Positions 1 through 9,269 of a stretch of 64,000 bases of DNA are shown here, piece by piece. Under the pieces are notes generated by a model. It made no database searches. It saw nothing but the letters and a program-made list of their open reading frames with translations, and was not told where the DNA came from. Location: the NCBI RefSeq assembly GCF_910592395.1, contig NC_088315.1, positions 9,924,501 to 9,988,500 of the forward strand, given 5' to 3'. Numbering within the stretch: the stretch's first letter is position 1; each line of letters starts with the position of its first letter. The stretch comes from Lineus longissimus (Eukaryota > Nemertea > Pilidiophora > Heteronemertea > Lineidae). The position numbers and the translations under genes are program-made.

Positions 1-184
1 AGAATATTCCGAGTGCTATGAATACAGTTACGAAGTAACCACCTAGCATTGCCAGCACACCGTGGCACGAGTATTGGTCCATATATCCGTGATAAGTCTT
101 GCACAATATCGACCGACTGAGGCGTAGTATCGGCGAGTGTTTCTGCATGTCAGAGTTTTCCTACAAGAGATCAGGACTCGAATA

Positions 185-265
185 CACTCCGGACACAGTG
201 GACCGGCCTCAGTCCTCACCGACCGTACCAAATTAGGATGACGCAATTGGCTGCCGAGGGAGTCC
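185..265 (+). repeat. Dispersed 'GATGACGCAATGGACTGC' repeat, fragment
   Basis: The element has a left half starting ACTCCGGACACAGTGGACC and a right half with GGATGACGCAATTGGCTGC. The halves share a GACGCARTGGAC-like core. The right end, GGGAGTCCGG, is roughly inverted relative to the left end. Other copies lie at 1211, 1576, 22388, 57187 and, inverted, at 10695 and 58331. Confidence 0.7.
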
Positions 266-779
266 GGTGTAAAAGTAAAAAGTGTCCCCCCTGGAAAAAG
301 TGTCCGGCCCTATTGTATTCTGCAATATGGTTCTATAGAGACCCTGACAGTCAATAGCTCAGAGATTGAAGCGCATAATAGAATCCTTTGTTCCCGGACA
401 TTTTATCCTAGGACATTTTAAACTTCTACACCGGCATCGAATGGTTGTTGTTTGGTTGGTGGTCGCAAATGTAGGGAAAAATAAGAAGAAAAAAACACTG
501 AAATTGGCAAACTGAAAGGCCTACGTCGTTCGTTAATGTCCAATTGCGAAAGTACATACTAAATATGAATTACTGATATACAAATACTACTATGAATACC
601 AAGTTTAAACAAATTTGTATTTATAATAACTGCACTATACGGCATTGTGTATAAGTGGATTTCCGTTTAACTTGACAACAAGTAATTACGAACGGCGCAC
701 CCCTTAAAGACTAAGGGCTTAACAGAAGAAGATGACGCCAATTTAAGATAACGCCAGCGTTAGTGACAAAATTTTGTCT

Positions 780-955
780 GAACAATTCACCCGCCCCAGA
801 CCAGACCAGACCAGATCACATTGGCGCGCGTTTACACGGCAGGTCAATCTAAACCGATCGAGGTTGATCTTGGTTTGTTTGGTCGGAATGGTCCCGCGTA
901 AACTACACTCCGGACGCAATGGACTCGACCGGCCTCGTCTTGTCGCCCGACATGA
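780..955 (+). repeat. Longer dispersed-repeat copy (unit-junction type)
   Basis: Starts with repeated CAGACCAGACCAGA, then GCGCGCGTTTACACGGCAGG and an ACTCCGGACGCAATGGACT box. The same arrangement, about 85 percent similar by eye, lies at 57070-57230 where the tandem array ends. No open frame with a recognisable product. Confidence 0.65.
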
Positions 956-1210
956 TCCAAGTAATTCCGAATAATCCTAAACATAGTGGGCACAAAGCAA
1001 TTGCTGAGATGGTCCCTTAAACCCCTGAAATTTATAAACTAAATTCTATTGACTCTTGAGAATATTCCTGGTATGCAGACCGATTTCTATCCGCCGATTT
1101 TGGGAAACGTTTGAAACACTGGTGGGGCTATACGTATATATTTTTTCAGGACATTCGTGATAGATTTCGTTACATGTTTTCCTCTCATCTCATTGGAAAG
1201 TTTAATGAGT

Positions 1211-1310
1211 ACACTCCGGACGCAGTGGACCGGCCTCGTAGTCCTCACCATATAAGGAGACCCCTGAATTAGGATGACGCAATGGACTGCCCATGCAGGG
1301 AGCCTATTTA
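1211..1310 (+). repeat. Dispersed 'GATGACGCAATGGACTGC' repeat
   Basis: Complete-looking copy: ACTCCGGACGCAGTGGACC at the left, GGATGACGCAATGGACTGC at the right, about 60 bases apart. The right end is altered relative to copy 2, where it reads ACTGCACCGGGAGTCTA. Confidence 0.7.
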
Positions 1311-1650
1311 ATGAGATGTTGGACGACAACATACTCTGAATTCTATTCTATGTATTATCCGTTTTTATGGTACATGAGTCTTCTTACAAAGCCTGGAAAA
1401 AAACAGTGTCCATTTAGAGAGGCTTCGATTTTGACCGAGAGTAACGTGAATTTTTGACCGAGAGTTGACCAAAAAGGCTGATTCTAGAGTGTAGATGTGA
1501 GATAAAAGTTAGAAAAGTGAAACAAAAAGTGCTGGATAGTGCCGATGGTCCCTACAGTAGATCAGGCCTCGAAAACACTCCGGACGCAGTGGACCGGCCT
1601 CCTTCCTCACCATAAGGATACCCAATTAGGATGACGCAATGGACTGCTTT
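1303..1650 (+). repeat. Extended dispersed repeat, paralog of 25189-25722
   Basis: From TTAATGAGATGTTGGACGAC through AAAGCCTGG, a GATTTTGACC box and CTAGAGTGTAGATGTGAGAT to the ACTCCGGACGC box at 1576, this stretch matches 25189-25722 in the same order at lower identity. It shows that the short dispersed repeat is part of a larger, roughly 400-550 bp element. Confidence 0.6.
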
Positions 1651-1659
1651 GGGCTGGGT

Positions 1660-2520
1660 TGTTCAAAATCACGTTAGCGTTAACGGCGCCGTTATTAAGT
1701 CTTAAGATGAAAAATCTAATGGGATTAACTGAATGTTGTTTCCATCACTTGAGAATAGCCCGTCGAGCCTAACGGCGGCTGGAGTTTTCTCAACAAGATA
1801 ACAAAGTCATCGGAAACGATTTTATAAAAACTCACAACTGTTTTGCAGAGTGAGAATACTATATTATATCTTGGCACACTGCAGTAATCTTTAATATCTA
1901 CCCGTTCGCCGAAAATTGGAAAAGTTTCAGAAATTTGAAAAACATACCGGGCGGAGATGTGACGGTCAGCCATACAATGTATAGGCTAAGTTAAGCGTGT
2001 TCATTGATAAATTGCTCGATAACGCAATTCGAGGTGAAATATTGCTGACCACAGAGCCTGTGAAATGTGGGAAATCACGACGGCTTCCCGCTGTAATGGA
2101 ATCCATCAGACCATCAATGAAAATTGTAGCCAGGTCCTTCTGATGGTCACGCACCTGTATTAAACCTGTACGAAAATAGTTCAGTTTGAGATCAATGCGT
2201 GGTCTCACCAGCTGAATGGTATGTTCCGTCTAAAATACAATTTTTTCTTAAATTGACAATTTAGGTGTGTTTAAAATGAACGAAATGATGAAGCTTCAGT
2301 CCAATTGGCTCACTTATGTGGTTTTGGGGCTCAAATTAACCCGTTGTGGCCCAAAAGCTGATTCGCGGGTTAAAAGCCGTCAAAAGTCACCCCCTGACTT
2401 CTGTAACAAAGAGTAAAACACCTTTGATAGAATAGGGGGTTGCCTCCCGCCATGCACGTACCTAAATTTCAGATTTTGATACATCTGTAGGTCCAGTCAG
2501 TACGAGTTAAGGACACGCCG
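1660..2520. other. Non-coding stretch, nothing recognised
   Basis: Both strands hold only short frames of about 80 codons without family signatures. It is almost identical in copy 2 (27120-27980), which says the duplication is recent but gives no functional clue. Confidence 0.5.
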
Positions 2521-3161
2521 ACAGCCAAAGGATTTCTGATATCGAGATGGTAAAATTCAAAGCGGTTGTAGGTGACCTTCTTCCATGCCTATCATCATAA
2601 CATCGCATGTATGAATACAGTTTTTCACTTGCGTGTATCAAAACAAAGGATGTACAGCCAAAGGATTTCTGATATCGAGATGGTAAAATAGCATTCCGCG
2701 ACGTTACTATTTATTACTCACAAGGTCATTTGAATAAGATATTGATGACGTTTTAGTCACGTGACAGTCGGACATCGACACTTATTTCTACGCATTTGAG
2801 CTTATTTCAAACTCAAAGTCAATTATCTTTGACCCTGCATTGTTTTTAGCATGAAGGATACCATAGAGTCAGAGAGAGAAATATTCAGAGCAATTATGTA
2901 GTATTTCCAACACTCGGACATGTGCCAGATTGAATCTAACTGCCCTAGTTAGAAAGCCTGAATCCATTACGAAACCGCATGTTTGTCCGTCATTGCCTGT
3001 AATTCAGCGATGGGGAAATAGAGGGCAGCAGCTGCAATGACGTCATTATCGCGGAATGCTATTCAAAGCGGTTGTAGGTGACCTTCTTCCATGCCTATCA
3101 TCATTACATTGCATGCATGAATATAGTTTTTCACTTGCGTGCATCAAAATATAGGATGTAC
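2521..3161 (+). repeat. 133-bp tandem duplication, second unit interrupted
   Basis: Unit A is 2521-2653, starting ACAGCCAAAGGATTTC and ending AAAGGATGTAC. Unit B starts at 2654 with the same 36 or so bases, is interrupted at 2690 and resumes at 3061 with ATTCAAAGCGGTTGTAGG, ending at 3161. Unit B has drifted by a few bases in its right part. Confidence 0.9.
2690..3060. mobile_element. 371-bp miniature inverted-repeat element
   Basis: Perfect 12-bp terminal inverted repeats, AGCATTCCGCGA at the left and TCGCGGAATGCT at the right, bound a 371-bp segment with no open frame of note. The uninterrupted unit A (2521-2653) is a ready-made empty site: comparing the two gives a 2-bp AT duplication at the insertion point. 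It is a non-autonomous DNA transposon of unknown superfamily. Confidence 0.85.
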
Positions 3162-4353
3162 GCGAGAAAAATTGTACATTTGATAAAATCCTGAATACAT
3201 TCTTTAGGCCCACTTAAAAAACGAACTGCAATTTTTAATAGACGTAACGCTTTCGGTGGTGGTAAATTTTGATACCAACCATGCTTATAACAATCTGCCG
3301 TCTATTAGTACTCAACAAAAACGACCAACACGAGATCAATTTATAGGAAAATGGCGACTTTTTATGTCACAATTATCATAAGGTGTCGCCGTTACACACG
3401 CGTCAATGGTATCGTGAGAGGTTGTCGTTAATGGTATACGAATGATTAGGCAGCTGAATGAATCAGCTCGAATATGGAAACTGATACAAATCGCCCCAAC
3501 TACGCCAACGTAGATTACAAGGATTTAATACGGTGAGTTTTCGGCAGAGGATAATGCAAAAAGTGACTCTAAGAACGAGTAACACTAAAACCTCTCCACT
3601 GGGATTTATGACAAATGGCACTATTTGAACTACGAACACCCATTTGGATCAGTGGCCGTCAATCGTTCACGTTATACGTACATGTACGCATTGATGTTGG
3701 AGGAATTTGTAAAATATCGCCTCATTTTGCGTACGCGTGTGTAATAGGTGTGCGTTTTGCTTTTTTCTCGCCGTAACATGTGAGTAAGCATGAACTGCTG
3801 TACTACGTATAATAATTGCCCGTCGTCGTTGTACTGTTCGGAAAACTTTTGTGAGGCTGGTCTACTGTAAATGTTGGGAATTGGACCAACCTTACGTTGG
3901 TCAACCAGGACCTTTGTCGTTTTGGTCACTAGGGAATTAATCAACTGACAAATGCTGTCAACTACTGGCTTGATCTACATGCACTTGACATACCTGCTTG
4001 GTCAGCTGACCAGTTGGCTATAATGGTGGATCACCTGATCGACCAATCGGATAAGTCAACTTTGGTCACATGACTGCATGGGAGTACGTGTAATACAAAA
4101 TCGGTTCCTGACATGAATTTATCATTCGGTATATACACGTTGTCATCGTTGGTTACAAAGTATAAAAAGGTACCGTTTTCTAGCGCTTTTTTTCCCTCAT
4201 CGGATATTTGCCTTCGACACAAATAAGGCAGAGGGGAAGTTAACGGCTAAAAGAGCGAAATCAGATTCCGTCGGCGTTTGCAAATACGCGAACACGACTA
4301 CAATGTAACAAAGTTAGACAACGAGGTATTTGTCACAGTTCGTACCTTTATTA
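3162..4353. other. Non-coding stretch, nothing recognised
   Basis: Contains several TTGGTC/GACCAA-type short inverted motifs around 3880-4070 but no supported gene. Divergence from copy 2 rises after about 4130. Confidence 0.45.
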
Positions 4354-4597
4354 CTAGGCAGGTTTCTCAACCCTTTAGAAGAGCTACGAGCAACGAAGTA
4401 CGAAGTACAACTATGTAAATGTACTTTACTGAGGACTTTTTTCGAAAGGTTCCCCGATTCTTCGTGCAGATTAGTACAGAAGATGATTTACGAGTGTCGC
4501 GTAAATGAATTAGCACATGGGTTGATGACACGACAGACCTTCGTCGTTCGTACTTCGTCGTTCGTAGCGGTTGCGAAACCTGTCTTGCGATCACTAG
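4354..4597. mobile_element. About 244-bp inverted-repeat element (CAGGTTTC ends)
   Basis: The ends are CTAGGCAGGTTTCTCAACC on the left and GGTTGCGAAACCTG..CACTAG on the right. The inverted match continues inwards through GCTACGA..AACGAAGTACGAAG, giving arms of roughly 50 bases. The CAGGTTTCGCAA terminus is shared with the element at 6845-7258, so both belong to one family. No coding capacity. Confidence 0.7.
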
Positions 4598-4952
4598 AAT
4601 TGTATTACATGGTATAAATGGTGATCTGATTTTTTTAATTTTATGATAATTAACGATACATTATACATGTATGAACCAAAGTAAGAGTAAATACATGTAT
4701 GTGTTGCCTGCACGTATGATAAACATTCATATAAAAAGGACATTTTAATTGCAGGAGACATGACATAAATAAACGATACACTCCCGAATCATCTGCCAAT
4801 ACGGTAAACGTCGTAATTCTAAAAAACTTACCAAGCAAGTACGTAGCTGGTGATTAATCAATTTGGTCGAGCAAAATTGTGCTAAAGTTGGCAGATGATG
4901 CCTGATCATGTTGGTTAAACCATAGGAGAATTGAAGAGATCGATTATTCTCA

Positions 4953-5040
4953 CCTTGGCCCTCAATGTATCGACATTGTTCCGGTTCCACACAACGCGGG
5001 CGGTGGCTACGGAGGTAATACAGCTAGAAGTTCAGTATGT
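4953..5040 (-). repeat. Segment with inverted paralog at 57311-57406
   Basis: Read on the minus strand it starts CATACTGAACTTCTAGC, continues TATTACCTCCGTAGCC and ends ATACATTGAGGGCCAAG. The right flank has a diverged copy in the other orientation. The minus strand here is followed by GTGAGA, a possible splice donor, but no upstream exon is evident. Confidence 0.6.
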
Positions 5041-5083
5041 AAGGAGTTTTCGCAAACCCCCGAAACGCCAACGCGAACGCCTT
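5041..5083 (+). repeat. Short dispersed motif (GGAGTTTTCGCAAA..CGAACGCC)
   Basis: About 43 bases that recur at 6800-6842, directly left of the 6845 inverted-repeat element, and in both places in copy 2. Likely a fragment of the same mobile-element family. Confidence 0.5.
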
Positions 5084-5495
5084 TCCCATTGTTCCTGGTC
5101 TGATCACGATACATGTACTGGCTGCAAAGTTTGTCAACTTACCAAGGAATTTTCTCACCAGCAGTTGACCTTTTTTTTCTAGCTGTCGTGTTCAGTGTAA
5201 AGAGCATGTCGAAAGTGAAATTTCTGTCATGTTTAATGATATCGAATTGATTCACATAGAGCATCGCTGATCAATTGATTATGCCCCGAGGTCTAGTACA
5301 TTGTGGAACAGTGATGTCCTACAGACGGAAACAGCCCTTCACAATCTATTCTGGTGTACGAAATTAGCCTTGTCACAAGCAGATTGCCATTGGATCAACT
5401 GCGGCGAAGTTTGATATAAGGGGACCCTATAAGACTTGACATCGCTAGTGATTCCGCTCTTTTCCTTGCGAGCAGAAGCCAAAAGAAGAACAACA

Positions 5496-6542
5496 ATGCC
5501 ATCAGCAAACACAACAACCGCGTCACGACTAATATTCGAAACTGCAAGTCCCGAGTTTCTTCGATGGATGTATTATATATACGATATCAGATTGATGCTG
5601 TTATTAATATTTACAAAGATTCTACAGTCGGCTTTAATGATTTCGGGTACAATTATGAATCTTATGACAATAGTAGTGCTAGTCAAAGGAAAAGTCGGTA
5701 AGTTGTCAACAAGAATTCTACTGATAGCGCTCAGCCTAGCGGATATTGGTGTCATCTACACAGAATATTTAGTTGCAACAATAAATACAATATTTGGAAT
5801 CAATGTAGTAGAGAAATCTACTCACATTTGTAAGTTTTATTTATTTTCTGTCCAGTTATTCCAATATTTTTCGCATTGGAATGTTATGTTGCTTACAATT
5901 GAGAGATGGATCAGCGTATCTTTTCCACTAAAGGCCAGATATCTCTGTACCAAGAAATGGACTCTACTCTCCCTCTGCGCTGTCTTACTTCTCATGATCG
6001 GCCTCAGTGCACCATACCTATTTGCCCCTGTCACCTTTCAATTTGAAGATTTGTGTCAGTCATATATAACTGTATATAATCACCAATACAGATTTACTAA
6101 ATTTAACATAATAGATCCGTTAATGTTGTTTGCAATCCCTTTTTCTGGCATACTTCTCTGTAACATCGCAATTCTCTATCAAGTCCGCCGAAGTGAAACT
6201 AAGCGCAAGGAGTTGCAGACACAAAAACACAACCAGAATCGAACTGCTGATTCAAAACAGCTTACTGATATGACTCGAATGCTGGTCGTGGTCAGTTTAG
6301 CTTTTTTCGTTTTGCTTTTCCCGGCCTCATCAAGGACTTTCATTGAGACAATCATCGTGATGCATACTAATCTTGATGTCTCACGAATTCTTATGATAAG
6401 AGATCTTATAATAAAGCCTATTACTGCCCATTTGGTACTTATTAATCACACGACTAACTTTATTCTTTACTGTTTGAGTGGAACGCAGTTCCGACGAGCA
6501 TTCCTGAAAATTATCCGAGGCCAGTTATGTACACGCGAATAA
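5496..6542 (+). CDS. Class A (rhodopsin-type) orphan G-protein-coupled receptor
   Basis: Intronless, 348 residues. It should sit in the plasma membrane and pass an extracellular signal, probably a peptide, to G proteins. The seven segments are visible at about 35-62, 71-95, 112-138, 156-177, 204-228, 261-283 and 305-325. Family landmarks: Asn55 in TM1 (SGTIMN), Asp83 in TM2 (LSLADIG), Cys112 at the start of TM3 paired with Cys187 in loop 2, ERW at 136-138 instead of DRY, NFILY at 321-325 for NPxxY, then a short basic helix 8 ending CTRE. TM6 lacks the usual CWxP and reads FFVLLFP. NTT at residue 5 is a glycosylation site. I chose the ATG at 5496 (AACAATGCC); the frame is open further upstream without another ATG. 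TATAAG at 5415 lies 80 bases before it. The form resembles invertebrate FMRFamide-receptor-like orphan receptors; the ligand is unknown. Confidence 0.9.
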   Translation: MPSANTTTASRLIFETASPEFLRWMYYIYDIRLMLLLIFTKILQSALMISGTIMNLMTIVVLVKGKVGKLSTRILLIALSLADIGVIYTEYLVATINTIFGINVVEKSTHICKFYLFSVQLFQYFSHWNVMLLTIERWISVSFPLKARYLCTKKWTLLSLCAVLLLMIGLSAPYLFAPVTFQFEDLCQSYITVYNHQYRFTKFNIIDPLMLFAIPFSGILLCNIAILYQVRRSETKRKELQTQKHNQNRTADSKQLTDMTRMLVVVSLAFFVLLFPASSRTFIETIIVMHTNLDVSRILMIRDLIIKPITAHLVLINHTTNFILYCLSGTQFRRAFLKIIRGQLCTRE

Positions 6543-6844
6543 CTTCAGCATCGTTCTGACCCAATGTAAAACCCAATGCAAAAGGCATCTTCTACGTGCT
6601 GGCAACCAAGTCTTCCTTATCCGTCTCTGCCGGGTTCAGTGCTCTTTTTGTCTTTCGACCAGGCTGTCCGAAAGTATAGCCAGTCGTTGAAATATCAGGA
6701 ACTATTCCACCATAGAACCCAAGGTACAAACAGAATCCTGTTGATTTGGGGTCACAAAGAACCACTTTGGTTCGGGGACGTAGGTAGGACGTATCAATAG
6801 GGAGTTTGCGCAAATCCTGCCGAAACGCCACCCTGAACGCCTAT
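6543..6844. other. 3' flank of receptor gene
   Basis: No gene. It differs strongly from copy 2: the stretch after GGGTTCAGTGC at about 6635-6660 corresponds to a longer sequence at 32025-32085 in copy 2. A copy of the short dispersed motif occupies 6800-6842. Confidence 0.5.
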
Positions 6845-7258
6845 CATTAGGCAGGTTTCGCAAGCTTACATTTTACGTTTACGATTACGATATGACGACA
6901 TCCTGACGCAAAATTTGGTGCCGACAGAGGACTTGACGCAATTGCGTCATCGACTGAGGTGAGGCTTCCAGTTCGGCTGAAAATCCTTTGATCTATCACT
7001 CAAGTTTAACCACCGCTAAATTACATATATGCGCCATGCATTCTTCTTGAAATTATGAGAATATATAGATCATATACTCATATAAGAGTGTCTAAAATTC
7101 CAACTGAATCCATTCATCACAAGCTATAAGACTGGGCTTTGACTAAATCGTAATTTCACTTACGCGTAGCAAGCGATTTACGCGTAAAAAAATCCCGCAG
7201 AGGTTATTCGAAAACGTAATCGTTTACGGAAAACGGAAGCTTGCGAAACCTCACTAAT
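6845..7258. mobile_element. 414-bp inverted-repeat element (CAGGTTTCGCAAGCTT ends)
   Basis: Left end CATTAGGCAGGTTTCGCAAG, right end CTTGCGAAACCTCACTAATG. The arms stay similar for about 45 bases (ACGTTTACGATTACG on the left against CGTAATCGTTTACG on the right). Internally it holds no open frame of note. It is a miniature DNA transposon of the same family as 4354-4597. Confidence 0.8.
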
Positions 7259-7841
7259 GTTCCGACCACCCGATGTCGAACAATGGGATAGGCGTAGTAT
7301 TCGAGTGAAGCTGAAAAACCTTCCACCAATCTAACCCAAAGAGTTTGTCACAACCGACCTGATCGGCATGATACATGTACAGTATTAATACATGAAAAAA
7401 AAGTAACACAACGATATACAAATGTAGTTTGGAAGTGCTAGGTGGTTTATTATTATTGACCTCTCAAAAAATTCTCCAAAACCATGCTAAGAAAATGTAT
7501 GATGTAAATTCAAATTACTTCTTCAGGCTTACGGGTCAGATATACTTTCCCTAAAAGCCGAAGCCGAACACTCCGGGATGTTTGTGTTGTGCATACTGCA
7601 TCCTCGGACTACACGTACATCTGCATCGTCCATGCACTGGCCCCCAGTGCACGAGAGAGAAAGCGCAGCCATTCTCTACAGGCATCGAGTAAGCTTTTAG
7701 ATTAGTCAAGACAAAGACTTCCTACGTTATTTCAAGTATTAAAACTCAGTGTAATTATAGTGATACGTTGATGATGGCATATTTCAAAGCTACAAATAGT
7801 TTTGTTTTGTTATCTTTGCACACCCTTGTCTAACATGAGAC
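7259..7841. other. Non-coding stretch, nothing recognised
   Basis: Short frames only. Slightly more divergent from copy 2 in its left half, then nearly identical. Confidence 0.45.
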
Positions 7842-7848
7842 CCTTTGT

Positions 7849-8402
7849 ACGGTGGCCCATAGAGGACATGCGTTTATTTTCAATATATTAGAATATTTTT
7901 CTTTTTACAATGCGTTTTTTTTCTCTCGAATTACAACCGCCGTCGGATTTATTTCTCACCGCAGAAAAAAAAATTCCCACCGCCGGGTTAAAAATAATAA
8001 TTCCCACCACCGCGGTGGAAATTAATATCCACCGCGGTGGAAGTGGAAATAATATCCACCGCGGTGGAAATAACGTATGTTTACAACCACGATTGTGGCT
8101 GGACTAGTATCAGGTCAAGGAGAGTAACAACATGAGAAAGATCGGAGCGGGAGCTAATTCGTTATTAACACCGGGTGGATATTATTTCCACCGCGGTGGA
8201 TATTAATTTCCACCGCGGTGGATATTATTTTCCTTGGCGGTGGTGGGAATTATTCTTTTTAACCCGGCGGTGGGAATTATTTTTTCGGCGGTGAGAAATA
8301 AATCCGACGGCGGTTGTAATTCGAGAGAAAAAAAACGCATTGTAAAAAGAAAAATATTCTAATATATTGAAAATAAACGCATGTCCTCTATGGGCCACCG
8401 TA
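7849..8402. mobile_element. 554-bp foldback element with CCACCGCGGTGG palindromes
   Basis: Two arms of about 200 bases are near-perfect inverted copies, starting ACGGTGGCCCATAGAGG at the left and ending CCTCTATGGGCCACCGTA at the right. CCTTTGT flanks both sides (7842-7848 and 8403-8409), a probable target duplication. Each arm contains perfect 12-bp palindromes CCACCGCGGTGG spaced by about 22 bases. The short loop around 8075-8165 is unrelated. A transcript would fold into one long hairpin. It has no protein-coding capacity and is a non-autonomous foldback or inverted-repeat transposon. Confidence 0.88.
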
Positions 8403-8409
8403 CCTTTGT

Positions 8410-8823
8410 GATGCAAGCAAGAGGTCGGTGATCGAGTCGTGTTCAGATTTTACCAACCGCACATTCTACACACTGATTTCAGTTTGCATCTCTGGAGGTT
8501 TGCAACGAAGTGTACTTTACGGTGCCGGTAGAGATTGGCTTCGCTTTTGGTCGGGCACATGGGGGGGGGGGGGGGGGGTATTAGATATATTCACTAGAAT
8601 ATCCTATCTTCTCGTTGATATAGCTTATACCCCCAAGTGCACTGATCCATTCTCCATAGCAGAAGTGATATTCAAGCATTGATATTCAGAACTACGTCAT
8701 CATTATCAGAGTTCTGGTCATGCGCACAGGATGTAGATGATCTAAATGCACACCACGAACATTCCCGACTGCACAGCTTCGGCCTGATTCGGGGAAAGCA
8801 TACTTGACCCGTCACTGTCAGGA
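8410..8823. other. Non-coding stretch with poly-G run
   Basis: Contains an uninterrupted G run at about 8561-8578, which is shorter in copy 2 (about 33957-33968). No supported gene. Confidence 0.6.
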
Positions 8824-9210
8824 TTAAACCATAGCTGTGCGCTTGTTTGTGGGGCTGCTCCTCACGACTGTTTTGAATTTGTCCTCTCCCGACCAATATG
8901 GGGCTGCACGGTTCAAGTCCTCAGCCATTTGAGGACAACATTGCATTCCCGGAAACACCTGGAAAACAGAACAAATAATGAAATGACTTCATAAACCATG
9001 AATTAGAAGCATCACAAACGTGTAACAAGACTGCCTCACAAAATCAAGGTTGTATTTCTCACAGCACCATGTTTCATTATTGTTAAAGAATACTTCCCTT
9101 TCCACATAACGGCAAACGCAAACTGCAGCTGCAGTGTCCTGACAGCAGCAGTCTTTGCCACAATCCCAGTATTGAAAAGCAATATCATAATGCATACGAC
9201 AAATGTACTC
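8824..9210 (-). CDS. Cysteine-rich protein, last two exons (partial gene)
   Basis: Not an annotated family I recognise. Exon 8958-8824 follows a clear acceptor (TGTTTTCCAG) and encodes 44 residues from VFPGMQCCPQMAEDL to KRTAMV and a stop. An 81-base intron (9039-8959, GTGAGG to CAG) separates it from an upstream exon ending at 9040. That exon is open to 9210 and contains WDCGKDCCCQDTAAAVCVC and ETWCCEKYNLDF. Both exons are phase 0 at the junction, so the frame continues. Ten cysteines fall in about 45 residues of the upstream exon, suggesting a secreted, disulphide-bonded product. The 5' part is not identified: the frame meets a stop at 9213-9211, and I see no signal peptide. In copy 2 the only change seen is one Asn to Ser. 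Confidence 0.5.
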
Positions 9211-9269
9211 TCACAATCAGCAGTTAGGCTCATCAGAGTACATTCCTGCTTATCCTTCCTGTTCGACAA

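Noticed and set aside
7910-8107. Short frames in the foldback element
   Set aside because: They lie within inverted arms made of palindromes and mirror each other; no protein features.
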